DNA of 64,000 nt from Humibacillus xanthopallidus (GCF_006716675.1 NZ_VFPM01000003.1:372001-436000); one strand, 5' to 3'. Shown: positions 45,777 to 55,213, counted from the first letter of the stretch. The notes: a model not told the origin generated them from the letters alone. Translations and numbers: made by a program.

Positions 45777-47702
45777 ATGAGACCCCGCACCGGACCGACG
45801 TCGGAGTCGGTCTCCTCCCTCCTGGTCGACCTCGACGAGCAAGAGCGGGAGACTATCGAGCTGCGCCTCGAACGCTGGTCCGACGACCTCGTCGACGCGC
45901 TGGCGGTGCTTTACCCGGGCCACGACGTCTCGGCGCTGACGCTGCGGCTCGTCGAGTCCGCCATCGCCGGCTTTCGCGCGCGAGAGCCCGAGCTGAGGCA
46001 CCTCGACCAGCGTCGCCTCCTCCGCCCGGACTGGCTCCAGCAACCGGACATGCTCGGATATGCCTGCTACACTGAGAGATTCGCCGACACCCTGGCGGGC
46101 ATCCCGAGCCGTCTGCCCTACCTTCGCGACCTGGGTGTCACCTACCTGCACCTCATGCCCCTGCTGCAGCCGCGCGAGGGCGACAACGACGGCGGGTACG
46201 CCGTGCAGGACTACCGCACGGTGCGCGCCGACCTCGGCGACGTCGACGACCTCCGCGAGCTCACCCGCACGCTGCGCGGTCACGGCGTCTCGCTCGTGCT
46301 CGACCTCGTGCTCAACCACGTCGCCCGAGAGCACGAGTGGGCCCGTCGGGCGCGGGCGGGGGAGTCGCACTACCGCGACTACTTCCACGTGTTCTCCGAC
46401 CGTGAGATGCCCAACGCCTACGAGAGCACGCTGCCCGAGGTCTTCCCCGACTTCGCGCCGGGCAACTTCACGTGGGACGCCGAGCTCGACGGGTGGGTCT
46501 GGACGACCTTCAACGAGTGGCAGTGGGACCTCAACTGGGCCAACCCCGACGTCCTCGTCGAGCTCGCCGACGTCGTGCTCTACCTCGCCAACCTCGGGGT
46601 CGAGGTGCTGCGCCTCGACGCGATCGCGTTCACGTGGAAGCGCCTGGGCACCAACTGCCAGAACCAGCCCGAGGTGCACGCCATCACGCAGGCCCTGCGC
46701 ACCGTGGCCCGCATCGCTGCCCCCGCGCTCGCCTTCAAGGCCGAGGCCATCGTCGGCCCGCGCGACCTCGTGCAGTACCTCGGTCAGGGGCGCCACTCCG
46801 GGCGGGTCAGCGATCTCGCCTACCACAACAGCCTCATGGTGCAGGTGTGGTCGATGCTCGCGACCGGCAGCACGCTCCTGGCGAAGCAGGCCTTGCGGTC
46901 CCTGCCCACGACCCCACCGAGCGGCACGTGGATCTGCTACATCCGCTGTCACGACGACATCGGGTGGGCGATCGACGACGGGGATGCTGCGGCCGTCGGG
47001 CTCAACGGCTGGGAGCACCGGCGGTTCCTCTCCGACTGGTATGCCGGTGACTTCCCGGGCTCGTGGGCGCGGGGCCTCGTCTTCCAGCACAACCCCGCCA
47101 CGGGCGACAAGCGCATCAGCGGCACGGCGGCCGCCCTCGTCGGGCTCTCCGACGCGCCGGACGCGGACGCCGAGGGCGCGGCCCTCGCACGCCTCTTCCT
47201 CGCCCACGCCATCGTCGCCGGGTGGGGCGGCATACCGGTCGTGTGGAGCGGCGACGAGCTGGGCCTTCCCAACGACCCGCACTGGGCCGACGAGCCCGGC
47301 CACGAGGACGACAACCGCTGGGCGCACCGCGAGCGGATCGACTGGACCGAGGCCGCCCTGAGCCGCGATCCCGGCACGCGCGCGGGCCGGGTGTTCCAGG
47401 GCCTCGCGCACCTCGCCCGCGTGCGGGCGGGGCTGCCGCAGCTGCACGCGTCCGGCACGACTGACGTGGTCGCCGACACCGAGGACGGCGTGCTCGCCGT
47501 CCGCCGGGGGCACCCGAGCGGCCCCATGGTGTGCGTCTACAACGTCACGGGGGAGTGGCGCCACGTCTCTCTCGACCTCTTCCGCGGGGCCGGCATCCGA
47601 CAGCCCGCCGACGCCATCGGGGGCCACGCGGTCTACGCGGGCGCTGACGGCCAGGTCGCCCTGAGCCCGTATGCCGCGTGGTGGGTCATCGAAACGGCCT
47701 GA
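45777..47702 (+). CDS. Amylosucrase (GH13)
   Basis: 641 aa, the normal amylosucrase length, converting sucrose into alpha-1,4-glucan and fructose. Helical N-terminal domain (1-90) and a (beta/alpha)8 barrel with nucleophile Asp281 in LRLDAIAF, acid/base Glu323 in FKAEAIVG and HDD in RCHDDIGW; the spacing agrees with the Neisseria enzyme (Asp286, Glu328). [15 protein letters not shown] and [14 protein letters not shown] are conserved. No signal peptide, so cytoplasmic. Function on sucrose rather than a related sugar is inferred from the family. Confidence 0.9.
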   Translation: MRPRTGPTSESVSSLLVDLDEQERETIELRLERWSDDLVDALAVLYPGHDVSALTLRLVESAIAGFRAREPELRHLDQRRLLRPDWLQQPDMLGYACYTERFADTLAGIPSRLPYLRDLGVTYLHLMPLLQPREGDNDGGYAVQDYRTVRADLGDVDDLRELTRTLRGHGVSLVLDLVLNHVAREHEWARRARAGESHYRDYFHVFSDREMPNAYESTLPEVFPDFAPGNFTWDAELDGWVWTTFNEWQWDLNWANPDVLVELADVVLYLANLGVEVLRLDAIAFTWKRLGTNCQNQPEVHAITQALRTVARIAAPALAFKAEAIVGPRDLVQYLGQGRHSGRVSDLAYHNSLMVQVWSMLATGSTLLAKQALRSLPTTPPSGTWICYIRCHDDIGWAIDDGDAAAVGLNGWEHRRFLSDWYAGDFPGSWARGLVFQHNPATGDKRISGTAAALVGLSDAPDADAEGAALARLFLAHAIVAGWGGIPVVWSGDELGLPNDPHWADEPGHEDDNRWAHRERIDWTEAALSRDPGTRAGRVFQGLAHLARVRAGLPQLHASGTTDVVADTEDGVLAVRRGHPSGPMVCVYNVTGEWRHVSLDLFRGAGIRQPADAIGGHAVYAGADGQVALSPYAAWWVIETA

Positions 47703-47705
47703 GGT

Positions 47706-47740
47706 CCTTGGTAAAGGTTGTGCGCTAACCTTTACCAAGG
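47706..47740. promoter_or_regulatory. 14-bp perfect inverted repeat covering the fic ribosome site
   Basis: CCTTGGTAAAGGTT (47706-47719), a 7-base spacer, then its exact complement AACCTTTACCAAGG (47727-47740). The last bases form the AAGGAGG Shine-Dalgarno of the Fic gene. A protein bound here would block both transcription and translation; an RNA hairpin would hide the ribosome site. Confidence 0.85.
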
Positions 47741-47747
47741 AGGTGGC

Positions 47748-48938
47748 ATGGCCCCGGTGAACTGGCCCGCACTCGGCAGCGTGACGGTGCCCTGGCAGCC
47801 CGTCGAAGGTCTCTTCGACCTGTCCCGTCGCGCCCTGCGCACGACTCCCCGCACGTATGCCGCCGCACTGGTGCCGCCTGTCGCCGACGTGGCGCTCGTG
47901 CTGGGTGGCGACCTCGCGGCCGACCTCGACGACGCGACCCGGCTGCTCGCCGCCTTCGACGCCGGGGGAGCGGGTGAGATCGCGCCGTTCGCGTCGGTGC
48001 TCCTGCGCTCCGAGAGCGCAGCGAGCTCGCAGATCGAGAACCTGACGTCGTCGGCGCGGGCCCTGGCGGAGGCGGAGATCGGTGAGGGATCCCGCGCGAA
48101 CGCGGCGGTGATCCTCGCCAACGTCCGCACGATGCAGGCGGCGCTCGACCTGGCCGGCCGCCTCGACGAGTCGGCAGTGCTCGCCATGCACCGCGCGCTC
48201 ATGTCGCAGCAGTCGGTGCACGCAGCGGGCGCCTGGCGCGAGCAGCAGGTCTGGGTGGGCGGCTCGCCCCTGCACCCGGGTGACGCGCACTACGTGCCAC
48301 CCCTCGCGACCGACGTGCCCGCGCTCATGGCCGACCTCGTGACCTTCATGGACCGCGACGACCTTCCACCGCTGGCGCACGCTGCACTGGCGCACGCCCA
48401 GTTCGAGACGATCCACCCGTTCACCGACGGGAACGGCCGCACCGGGCGGGCACTCCTGCACTCCGTCCTGCTCCACACCGGTGCCATCCACCGGGTGACG
48501 GTGCCGATCTCCGCCGGTCTGCTCGCCCTGCGTGACGACTACTTCGCGGCCCTCACGGCCTACCGCGCCGGTGACGCCGAGCCGATCCTGCGCTGTGTCG
48601 CCGAGGCGGCTCGCAGCGGCACCCACATCGGGGAGCGGCTCGTCGGCACGCTCCGCGAAGTGCGTGAGGAGTGGGCCGGCCGCCTCACGGCCCGGGCCGG
48701 GTCCGCGTCGTGGAGTCTGCTCGACCTGCTGCTGCGACAGCCAGTGGTCACGGCCCGCGTCGTCGTCCGCGAGCTCGGGGTCACCGCGCCCACGGCGCAG
48801 TCGGCCCTGCAGCGTCTCGTCGCGGACGGCATCCTCCTCGAGTCGACCGGGCACCGCCGCAACCGCGTCTATCGCGCGGCCGACGTGCTCAGCGCCCTCG
48901 ACGCGTATGCCGCCGGGCTTGGCCGGCGCTTGGGCTGA
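47748..48938 (+). CDS. Fic-family protein (AMP transferase) with C-terminal winged helix
   Basis: 396 aa. The Fic active site HPFTDGNGRTGR is at 223-234; it normally transfers AMP from ATP to a protein hydroxyl. The autoinhibitory motif S-x3-E-N occurs as SSQIEN at residues 93-98, so it is of the intramolecularly inhibited class. The N-terminal helical segment and the region 340-385 (LLRQPVVTARVVVRELGVTAPTAQSALQRLVADGIL) form a winged helix-turn-helix. The near-perfect AAGGAGG precedes the ATG at 47748. The targets are unknown. The adjacent inverted repeat suggests autoregulation. Confidence 0.92.
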   Translation: MAPVNWPALGSVTVPWQPVEGLFDLSRRALRTTPRTYAAALVPPVADVALVLGGDLAADLDDATRLLAAFDAGGAGEIAPFASVLLRSESAASSQIENLTSSARALAEAEIGEGSRANAAVILANVRTMQAALDLAGRLDESAVLAMHRALMSQQSVHAAGAWREQQVWVGGSPLHPGDAHYVPPLATDVPALMADLVTFMDRDDLPPLAHAALAHAQFETIHPFTDGNGRTGRALLHSVLLHTGAIHRVTVPISAGLLALRDDYFAALTAYRAGDAEPILRCVAEAARSGTHIGERLVGTLREVREEWAGRLTARAGSASWSLLDLLLRQPVVTARVVVRELGVTAPTAQSALQRLVADGILLESTGHRRNRVYRAADVLSALDAYAAGLGRRLG

Positions 48939-48963
48939 CGGAATCGCTTGTGCTGCAAGGGAA

Positions 48964-48991
48964 TTCGCCGGTAATCGACATTATGCAATTG
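48964..48991 (+). other. dif-like XerC/XerD recombination site, left
   Basis: 28 bp with two 11-bp arms, TTCGCCGGTAA and TTATGCAATTG, around the 6-bp centre TCGACA. It matches the inverse of 55214-55241 at about 21 of 28 positions, including 19 of the 20 central bases (48966-48985). TTATG of the XerD arm and TAA before the centre agree with E. coli and B. subtilis dif. It sits in the gap after fic, opposite in orientation to the right site. Confidence 0.7.
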
Positions 48992-49002
48992 CCCGAGAAC
49001 GC

Positions 49003-49040
49003 CATCGGCGCACCCGTGCCGCTGCACGGGTGCGCCGATG
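49003..49040. terminator. Strong 17-bp hairpin between convergent fic and cotH
   Basis: CATCGGCGCACCCGTGC (49003-49019), loop of four bases, then its exact complement (49024-49040). No T run is present. It lies next to the left dif-like site and 14 bases before the cotH stop. Confidence 0.8.
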
Positions 49041-49053
49041 CCACCTGGGCTGG

Positions 49054-51231
49054 CTACGAGGTCTTGGGTATGACCTCGATCTGGACCGTCTCGATCCGCT
49101 TGCCGAGGCCCGTCGTCCCAGCAGTGGCACCGTCCCAGACCCATTGCTGCCAGCCCACGTCCTGCACGTACGCCCGGTAGCGGACGGCGTAGTGAGCAGC
49201 GCGCTCACCGGTCAGCTTGATCTGGAGGGCCTCGAGCCGAAGTCCCCGACCGGTCGTGCCGATGAAGGTCGAGGATCCGACCCAGCTCTGCCAACCGATG
49301 CTCTGCACGTGCCCGCGGTAGGAGATGTCACCCGTGTACGGGCCTGCGGATACCTTGAGCTGAAGAGCCTCGATCCGCAGGGATCGTCCCGTGGTGCCGC
49401 TGCTCGTGCCGTTGGTCACGTACGGCATCCACCCGATGCCTTGGACGTGGCTCCGGTAGGACGCGTTGGGACCCTTGGGCAGGAGCCTGACCTGAACCGC
49501 CTCGATCCGCAGTCCCTGGCCCGGCAGGCCCGCGGTGGCGCCGTTCCTCACCCACGGCATCCAGCCGTTGTTCTGGACGTGCGCCCGGTAGGAGATGTCG
49601 TACTTGGCGGCCAGCTGGTCCGTGAGCCTCAGCTGCACGCCTTCCATGCGCAGGCCACGACCGGTCGTGCCGATCGTGCTGCCTGGGCCCTTCCAGCCCT
49701 GCCAGCCCAGACTCTGCACATAGGCGTTGCCCTGGATCGAGCCCGGCACCGTCGCGTTCTGGTGCGAGATCACCATGGCCTCGACCCGAAGCGAGCGCCC
49801 GATCGTCCCGGCGATCTGGCCCGTGCTCATCGTCGGCTGCCAACCGATGGTCGATACGTGTGTCGAGTACCGGACGATGGGCACGGTCTCGCCGTAGGAA
49901 CCGTCGAGGAAGCCGGCCCGCTGGGCCACCCAGTCCCTGAGGTAGGAGACCTCGCCGGCCCACGTGCTGCGTACGAGGTGGCCGTTGCCGGCGGGGAACA
50001 CGGACGGCTTGCCGAGGACGGGCCAGATCTGGAAGTTGCGGTTCGCGGACTGCTTGATCTCAGCCGCGTAGCCGTCGATCTTGCTCGTCAGCGCGTCGAT
50101 CTTGGCCCTGACCTCACCGGTGTACATCTGGTTGGCTGCAGTCACGAACTGCGGGTTGCGGAACAGCTCACCGAACCACCCGTTGCCGCGCCTCCTCAAG
50201 ACGCTGGCATTCTTGACGTACTCCGACTCGGGGTCGCCTCCGAGGTGCTCCACGGCGTAGCTGCCCTCTGAACTGTCGAAGTCCCACACGGGTCCGGCGT
50301 GGAGGACGTCGTTCGGACCGTCCTTGTAGAAGTAGACACTCGACGCAACGATCTCCGGGTTCTCGGTGAGGTCGAAGACGAAGTAGTACTTGAGGAACGA
50401 TTCGACGTCGATCATCGAGCTGATCTTGGTCCAGTCCGGCTTGGGAGCGTAGAGCAGCGACTCGAGGGTGTTGAGGTAGGTCTGGATGTCCGTGTAGGCC
50501 GTCTGGACGGTCGGGCTGAGGGGCACACTGACGCCGCCCTTGGCGTCCTTGAGCACGAACAGTGTGTTGCTCGTCTTGGTGTAGAAGTGGTAGTCCTCCG
50601 CGAGCCCGTAGTTGTTGTCGAGCTCGAGCAGCAGCCCCGCGTCGTCCTGCAGTTCGACCCGGTTGGTCTTCACCTCGACCTTCTCGGTGATGAGGTAGTT
50701 GCCGAGGTCCTGACCGTTGATCTCGAGGTCGACGAATCGCGACTCCGGGGAGTAGGGCAGGCCCAGCTCACGAGCCAGGTCGAAAGCCACCTTGTTGCGC
50801 AGCAGCGCCGTGTCGGCGTGGTTGGCAAGCAGGACCCAGGTCTTGGCCGGCGCCATGCCGAGCACTGACTGGGCGGAGGAGAACTTCAGCTGGTACGGCT
50901 TCTTGGCCAGGGTCCAGGTGAAGTTGCCTCGGCCCTTGATCTCTGCCGACAGTGCTGTGAGGTTCTGCGCAGGGTCCTGGGCGCCTACGAGATCAACCGT
51001 GGACGGGACCACGTTGTCCTTGGACGCGTTGAGGTAGGTGATGGTGTTGTGTGTGGGGTCGGGATCCGCGAGGACCACCGAGATGAGCGGGAGGTTGCTG
51101 AGGGGTTCCACCGCGGACGCAACTGTGGGTGCCGCAGCGGTCGCTGACGTCTGAGCCAGCGCAGCCGTTCCCGGAAACAGCAGTGCCATTGAGGCCAATG
51201 CTGCGACAAGACCTCGTCGTCTGATATTCAT
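49054..51231 (-). CDS. Secreted CotH-kinase-like protein with ChW repeats
   Basis: 725 aa. A signal peptide (MNIRRRGLVAALASMALLFPGTAALA) precedes a CotH-type domain (about residues 75-440; EIKGRGNFTWTLAKKPYQLKF, LLANHADTALLRNKVAFDLARELGLPYSPES, LEINGQDLGNYLITEKVEV). Residues 452-725 are six repeats of about 45 aa with G-W and a T-G-R-G/S-L-R-hE signature (for example YRAHVQNNGWMPW), the ChW type. CotH is an atypical protein kinase acting on secreted or spore proteins. The ATG at 51231 has GGAGG upstream. Base composition is lower in GC than neighbours. Role unknown; ChW repeats may bind cell surface. Confidence 0.85.
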   Translation of the reverse strand: MNIRRRGLVAALASMALLFPGTAALAQTSATAAAPTVASAVEPLSNLPLISVVLADPDPTHNTITYLNASKDNVVPSTVDLVGAQDPAQNLTALSAEIKGRGNFTWTLAKKPYQLKFSSAQSVLGMAPAKTWVLLANHADTALLRNKVAFDLARELGLPYSPESRFVDLEINGQDLGNYLITEKVEVKTNRVELQDDAGLLLELDNNYGLAEDYHFYTKTSNTLFVLKDAKGGVSVPLSPTVQTAYTDIQTYLNTLESLLYAPKPDWTKISSMIDVESFLKYYFVFDLTENPEIVASSVYFYKDGPNDVLHAGPVWDFDSSEGSYAVEHLGGDPESEYVKNASVLRRRGNGWFGELFRNPQFVTAANQMYTGEVRAKIDALTSKIDGYAAEIKQSANRNFQIWPVLGKPSVFPAGNGHLVRSTWAGEVSYLRDWVAQRAGFLDGSYGETVPIVRYSTHVSTIGWQPTMSTGQIAGTIGRSLRVEAMVISHQNATVPGSIQGNAYVQSLGWQGWKGPGSTIGTTGRGLRMEGVQLRLTDQLAAKYDISYRAHVQNNGWMPWVRNGATAGLPGQGLRIEAVQVRLLPKGPNASYRSHVQGIGWMPYVTNGTSSGTTGRSLRIEALQLKVSAGPYTGDISYRGHVQSIGWQSWVGSSTFIGTTGRGLRLEALQIKLTGERAAHYAVRYRAYVQDVGWQQWVWDGATAGTTGLGKRIETVQIEVIPKTS

Positions 51232-51404
51232 ATTTCCTCCCCTATCGCCCTTATGGGCGAGGCGACACGTTATGCCGGATTTGTCTGTGCCAGAACAATC
51301 CACCCCCGGAACCGCTCGCCATGAACGCTATGGCCGTGCGTGGATACGCGCGCCGGAATGGCGGAATCTGTGTCGAAAGGAACAGGGGCAGCGGCCCCGG
51401 CGAC

Positions 51405-52529
51405 CTACGCCAGGTCCAGGTCGAGCCACTCGCCGTGCGGGTGACAGGTGCCCAGCGCGACCGGGGGACACTCGCGCCCGGACCGCCAGCGGCGCAGCCC
51501 CATCACGGTTCCGCCCGCTCCGAGGCGGCGGGGCGCCGGCAGCCGCACACCGGGGGCGCACCCCTCCGGCTCTGCCGTGAGCCAGGACAGCTCGGCGACC
51601 TCGCGCGACAGCTGTTCGAGGGCGGCCTCCAGGTCGGCACGCCGCTCCGGCGCGACGTAGGTCAGTGCCCACGAGCTGAAGACGACGACGTGGACGTCAG
51701 CGCGGCTGCCGGCCCGTGCCGAGGACACCGCGCTCGGCATCGCGTCGACCATGTCACCGGCGACGATGTGCGGCGGGTCGAGCAGCATGAGGTCACGGGC
51801 AGCCACGAAACGCTCGACCCGTCCGGGCACGTCGGGCCAGAGACAGGCCATGAGCCACCGGACGCCGTCGACGTCGTCGAGGCGAACGGGATGGAGGTCC
51901 ACGCCCGCCCGGCCCTCGACGCGGGGGAGCGTGAGCCCGGGCAGTGCGGGTCGGCCGCGGTCCTCGCCGCGACAGCGGACGGCCGACCCCGGGCGGCCGA
52001 GCCGCGTCGTGCCTGCAGCTGACACCAGCTCGATGTCGTAGCGGTCGACGCCGAGGAGCAGTCCTGCGCTGGCTCCGAGCTCGACGAGGGCGATCGGGGT
52101 GTGTCCGTCGTCGTGGTGTGCGCCGTCGGACCCGACGATCGCGAGTCCGGCTGCGAGGTAGACGCTCCGGTTGACTTCGTTGGTCTGCGTCGACCGCGTC
52201 GCCATGAGATCGGTCAGTTCGCCGCGGTGCTCCATCACCGTCGCCCGCACCTCCGGCCACGGGTCACCGGTGGGCAGGTGCTCGCGGCCGACGACGCTGG
52301 CGTACCACCGGGCCGCGGGCACCTCCGGGTGTCGCAGCACGAGGTCGTGCAGCGCCGCGAACCACAGCACAGGGCGGGCCTGACCGGGTCGGGCGACGAG
52401 AAGCAGGGCTGCCGCCTCGGCGTCGCCGGCAACGGCCCGGGCCACCGCGCCGTAGAGCTGCAGGGCGGCGTACTCCTGCCCGAACTCGGCAAAGCGGCGC
52501 TGGACGCGCGCCAGCCTCTCGGAGGTCAT
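51405..52529 (-). CDS. DUF2332 family protein
   Basis: 374 aa. Family features are the N-terminal RRFAEFGQEYAALQLYGAVARAVAGD, an EVNRSVYLAAGL segment and LVELGASAGLLLGVDRYDIE, with a late VFSSWALTYVAPERR. DUF2332 is widespread in actinobacteria and its function is unknown; the LVELGASAGL loop resembles an S-adenosylmethionine binding loop. The ATG overlaps the stop of the upstream methyltransferase (ATGA), so they are co-translated. Confidence 0.85.
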   Translation of the reverse strand: MTSERLARVQRRFAEFGQEYAALQLYGAVARAVAGDAEAAALLLVARPGQARPVLWFAALHDLVLRHPEVPAARWYASVVGREHLPTGDPWPEVRATVMEHRGELTDLMATRSTQTNEVNRSVYLAAGLAIVGSDGAHHDDGHTPIALVELGASAGLLLGVDRYDIELVSAAGTTRLGRPGSAVRCRGEDRGRPALPGLTLPRVEGRAGVDLHPVRLDDVDGVRWLMACLWPDVPGRVERFVAARDLMLLDPPHIVAGDMVDAMPSAVSSARAGSRADVHVVVFSSWALTYVAPERRADLEAALEQLSREVAELSWLTAEPEGCAPGVRLPAPRRLGAGGTVMGLRRWRSGRECPPVALGTCHPHGEWLDLDLA

Positions 52530-53725
52530 CGTGCGCGCGATTCCGTTGCGGCAGAGAGCTGCCGGCCGTCGGAGCGCTCGAGCAGAACCATGACCTCGTG
52601 ATGGCCGGTCTGCGGGAACATGTCGAAGAGGCGCGCCGACCGCGCCGCGTAGGAGGGCAGGAGGGCGAGGTCCTTGGCGAGGCTCGCGACGTTGCAGCTC
52701 GAGTAGACGACGTGATCCGCCCCTGACCGCTCGACCCAGCCGGCAAGGTGCGAGCCGATGCCACGTCGCGGCGGGTTGACCACGACGAACGACCTTGCCT
52801 CGAGCCGGTCCAAGGCCGCGACATCGGTCGCATCGCCCACGCGGAACGTCGTGGGCGGCATGGGTCGGCCCTCGGAGCGGAGCTCCTCTGCCGTGTGCTC
52901 AGCGCTCGCAACGGCCTCGGGTGACACCTCGATGCCGACGACCTCAGACGGCCCACGGTCACCGAGGACGGCCGCGTGAAGCGCGAATCCACCCACCCCG
53001 CAGTAGAGGTCGAGCACCGTGCGGGGCGCAGCAGCCGAAATCCATTGCTGCGCTTGACGATAGAGACCGGCAGCGACTGCCGTGTTGGTCTGGAAGAAGC
53101 TGTTGGGGCGCAGGTTGAGAGTGATCCCGTTGACCTCCATCGGCAGCACCTCGGCGACTGTCAGCACGAGCTCGGTGTCACCCTCGAGGACGGCCTTGTG
53201 CTCGGGCTGGAGGTTGACCGAGACGACGGTCGCCTCGGGCACCCGCTCCGTGACGACGGTGAGGCGCGACCGGAGCAGGGCCAGCTGCTTCTGCGACCGC
53301 AGGACGAAACGGAGCATGACGGCACCGGCCGGGGAATGCGTGACGATGAGGTGCTTGAGCTCGCCGCGACGCGACGGCACGTCGTAGGGCTCGAGCCCCA
53401 GGTCGTCGACGAGCTCGGCAAGGCGGGGGATCAGCTCATGGAGCCCTGGCTCGTAGAGCCCGCAGTCGCGCAGGTCGACGCCGCGGCCGCTCGGGTCGAG
53501 GATGCCGAGCGTCACCGCGCCCGGCTCACCGCCGACGACGAGCTTGGCCTTGTTGCGAAAGCCCGACTCGGGCGACGCGAAGGCATCCGTCCACACCGCC
53601 CCAGGCGCCACCGGCGCGAGCACGTCGGCACAGTGCCGCTGCTTGTCCGTGAGCTGGACGGCATACGGCACGCCCATGAGCGCACACGAGCGGCACCGGT
53701 TGGCATCGAAGTAGTCGCACTGCAT
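52526..53725 (-). CDS. rlmC: 23S rRNA (uracil-5-)-methyltransferase, RlmC/RumB-like
   Basis: 399 aa, TrmA/RumA/RumB superfamily, making m5U in 23S rRNA with S-adenosylmethionine. Four cysteines of a [4Fe-4S] cluster are visible (Cys3, Cys11, Cys14 in MQCDYFDANRCRSC, and RDCGLYEP). The methyltransferase part has VLDLYCGVGGFALHAA and the nucleophilic-Cys motif YSSCNVASLAKDL, and NPPRRGIG is upstream. The ATG at 53725 is preferred over the frame's outer starts. It is divergent from the SRPBCC gene. The U747 specificity of RlmC is inferred by family. Confidence 0.88.
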   Translation of the reverse strand: MQCDYFDANRCRSCALMGVPYAVQLTDKQRHCADVLAPVAPGAVWTDAFASPESGFRNKAKLVVGGEPGAVTLGILDPSGRGVDLRDCGLYEPGLHELIPRLAELVDDLGLEPYDVPSRRGELKHLIVTHSPAGAVMLRFVLRSQKQLALLRSRLTVVTERVPEATVVSVNLQPEHKAVLEGDTELVLTVAEVLPMEVNGITLNLRPNSFFQTNTAVAAGLYRQAQQWISAAAPRTVLDLYCGVGGFALHAAVLGDRGPSEVVGIEVSPEAVASAEHTAEELRSEGRPMPPTTFRVGDATDVAALDRLEARSFVVVNPPRRGIGSHLAGWVERSGADHVVYSSCNVASLAKDLALLPSYAARSARLFDMFPQTGHHEVMVLLERSDGRQLSAATESRAR

Positions 53726-53767
53726 CGAGAGCAAGGCTACGGCGCCCGGAAGCCGTGCGGACGATCT

Positions 53768-53827
53768 GCAACCGATGGTTGCGCATCGCATGACATCGCG
53801 CTAGCCTGATGCGCAACCAAAAGTTGC
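53768..53827. promoter_or_regulatory. Nested inverted repeats, probable ArsR operator
   Basis: Left site GCAACC-GAT-GGTTGC (53768-53782), right site GCAAC-N5-GTTGC (53813-53827). The outer halves GGTTGCGCAT (53777-53786) and ATGCGCAACC (53809-53818) are exact complements. The right site overlaps the region just before the CAGGAGG ribosome site of the SRPBCC gene, and the whole lies between divergent rlmC and the SRPBCC-ArsR operon. Confidence 0.65.
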
Positions 53828-53838
53828 AGGAGGATGTC

Positions 53839-54300
53839 ATGGAGTTCGGAACCATCGAGCGAGAGATCTTCGTCGAGGCACCGCCCGACGTCGTCTTCGA
53901 GGTGGTGAGCAGTCCCGACCACCTGAGCAAGTGGTGGCCGGACGATGCTCACTACGAGCCAGTGCCGGGATCGAGTGGGGAGATCGTCTTCGGCGATCCT
54001 CGGGCCGGCGGGGCAGTGGTCGCCTTCACCGTCGTCGAGGCGCGCCCACCGGGCACGTTCTCCTTCCGCTGGGCGCATCCGGCCAACGAGACCCCGACGG
54101 AGGGCAACTCCCTGCTCGTCACCTTCGAGCTGACCCCCTCGGGCCGCGGGACGCTCCTGCGGATGACGGAGACCGGCTTCCGCGAGATGGGCTGGGAGGT
54201 CGCCGTCCTCGAGGAGCAGTACAACGAGCACCTCACCGGCTGGGACTTCTACCTCCCGCGAGTCGCCCCGTACGCGGCCCAGTTGGCGGTGCGGTCATGA
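53839..54300 (+). CDS. SRPBCC (AHSA1-like) domain protein, first copy
   Basis: 153 aa, START-like fold: TIEREIFVEAPPDVVFEVVSSPDHLSKWW at the start and SLLVTFELTPSGRGTLLRMTETGF. Such small proteins bind hydrophobic ligands. ATG 53839 has CAGGAGG upstream. Its stop overlaps the ArsR gene. The function of the operon is not known, but SRPBCC-ArsR pairs are common. Confidence 0.82.
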   Translation: MEFGTIEREIFVEAPPDVVFEVVSSPDHLSKWWPDDAHYEPVPGSSGEIVFGDPRAGGAVVAFTVVEARPPGTFSFRWAHPANETPTEGNSLLVTFELTPSGRGTLLRMTETGFREMGWEVAVLEEQYNEHLTGWDFYLPRVAPYAAQLAVRS

Positions 54301-54740
54301 GCACCCGCCTGGCCGAGTTGGTCGACGACGACCTCTGGTCGGCCATCGGCGACCCCACCCGACGGCGGATGCTCGACCTGCTCCTCGTCGAGGGCGGCGG
54401 TACGGCGACGACGCTCGGCCGGCAGCTGCCGGTCAGTCGTCAGGCCGTCGCCAAGCACCTCGACGTCCTCGACCGGGTCGGCCTGGTCAGCGCGACGGCG
54501 TCGGGCCGGGAGCGGCGCTATCGGGTGGACGACGTCCAGCTCGCGCGGGCGGCGGCCCAGCTGGCCTCCGTGGGCACGGCGTGGGATGCCCGACTGCAGC
54601 GGATCAAGCGCATCGCCGAGGCGATCCAGCGCACCCACGAGGAGTCACCACGGCCGCCACAGCCGCCACGGCCGCCACGGCCGCCACGGGGCGAGTCCGA
54701 GCACACGTCACGGCGGCAGTCACAGAGAGAGGGAGAGTAG
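54297..54740 (+). CDS. ArsR-family transcriptional regulator
   Basis: 147 aa. The winged helix-turn-helix is visible: SAIGDPTRRRMLDLLLVEGGGTATTLGRQLPVSRQAVAKHLDVLDRVGLVSATASGRERRYRVD (residues 14-77). There is no metal-binding Cys pair, so it is of the non-metal kind. The C-terminus is a Pro/Arg repeat (PPRPPRPPR from a 9-base repeat, 54650-54700). The ATG overlaps the SRPBCC stop (ATGA). It probably binds the nested inverted repeats upstream. Confidence 0.88.
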   Translation: MSTRLAELVDDDLWSAIGDPTRRRMLDLLLVEGGGTATTLGRQLPVSRQAVAKHLDVLDRVGLVSATASGRERRYRVDDVQLARAAAQLASVGTAWDARLQRIKRIAEAIQRTHEESPRPPQPPRPPRPPRGESEHTSRRQSQREGE

Positions 54741-54742
54741 AG

Positions 54743-55186
54743 ATGGTGGACATCCTGCACCGGATCGGGGTCAGGACATCGAGCCCGCAGCAGGTCTACG
54801 AGGCGCTGACGACCGTCGACGGTCTGGCCGGCTGGTGGACCGACGACACACGGGGGAGGGGCGAGGTCGGGGGCGTTCTCGAGTTTCGTTTTCCACCCGG
54901 CGGTTTCGACATGGAGGTCGTCGAGGCCCGGCCGTCCGAACGGGTGGCATGGCGGGTCGTCGATGGACCGGAGGAATGGCTCGGCACGACGATCGACTGG
55001 GAGCTGCGCCAGGATGACGACTACACGATCGTGCTCTTCCGTCACGCCGGCTGGAGGGAGCCCGTCGAGTTCATGAGCCACTGCAGCACGAAGTGGGGCA
55101 CGTTCCTGCTGAGCCTCAAGGCGCTGGTCGAGACGGGAGAAGGATCGCCGTCACCGAGAGACGTGCAGATCAGCGACTGGCACTGA
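54743..55186 (+). CDS. SRPBCC (AHSA1-like) domain protein, second copy
   Basis: 147 aa of the AHSA1/START-like fold: VDILHRIGVRTSSPQQVYEALTTVDGLAGWWTDDTRG and a typical C-terminal SLKALVETGEGSP helix. ATG 54743 follows the ArsR stop by two bases and has GGGAG upstream. The two SRPBCC genes flank the ArsR gene and probably form a single operon. The ligand is unknown. Confidence 0.85.
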   Translation: MVDILHRIGVRTSSPQQVYEALTTVDGLAGWWTDDTRGRGEVGGVLEFRFPPGGFDMEVVEARPSERVAWRVVDGPEEWLGTTIDWELRQDDDYTIVLFRHAGWREPVEFMSHCSTKWGTFLLSLKALVETGEGSPSPRDVQISDWH

Positions 55187-55213
55187 CTCACGGGGGACCC
55201 GCGACAATGAGCA

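Noticed and set aside
45705..48854. 1049-codon open frame on the - strand over amylosucrase and fic
   Set aside because: Antisense to two well-identified genes and without recognisable motifs.
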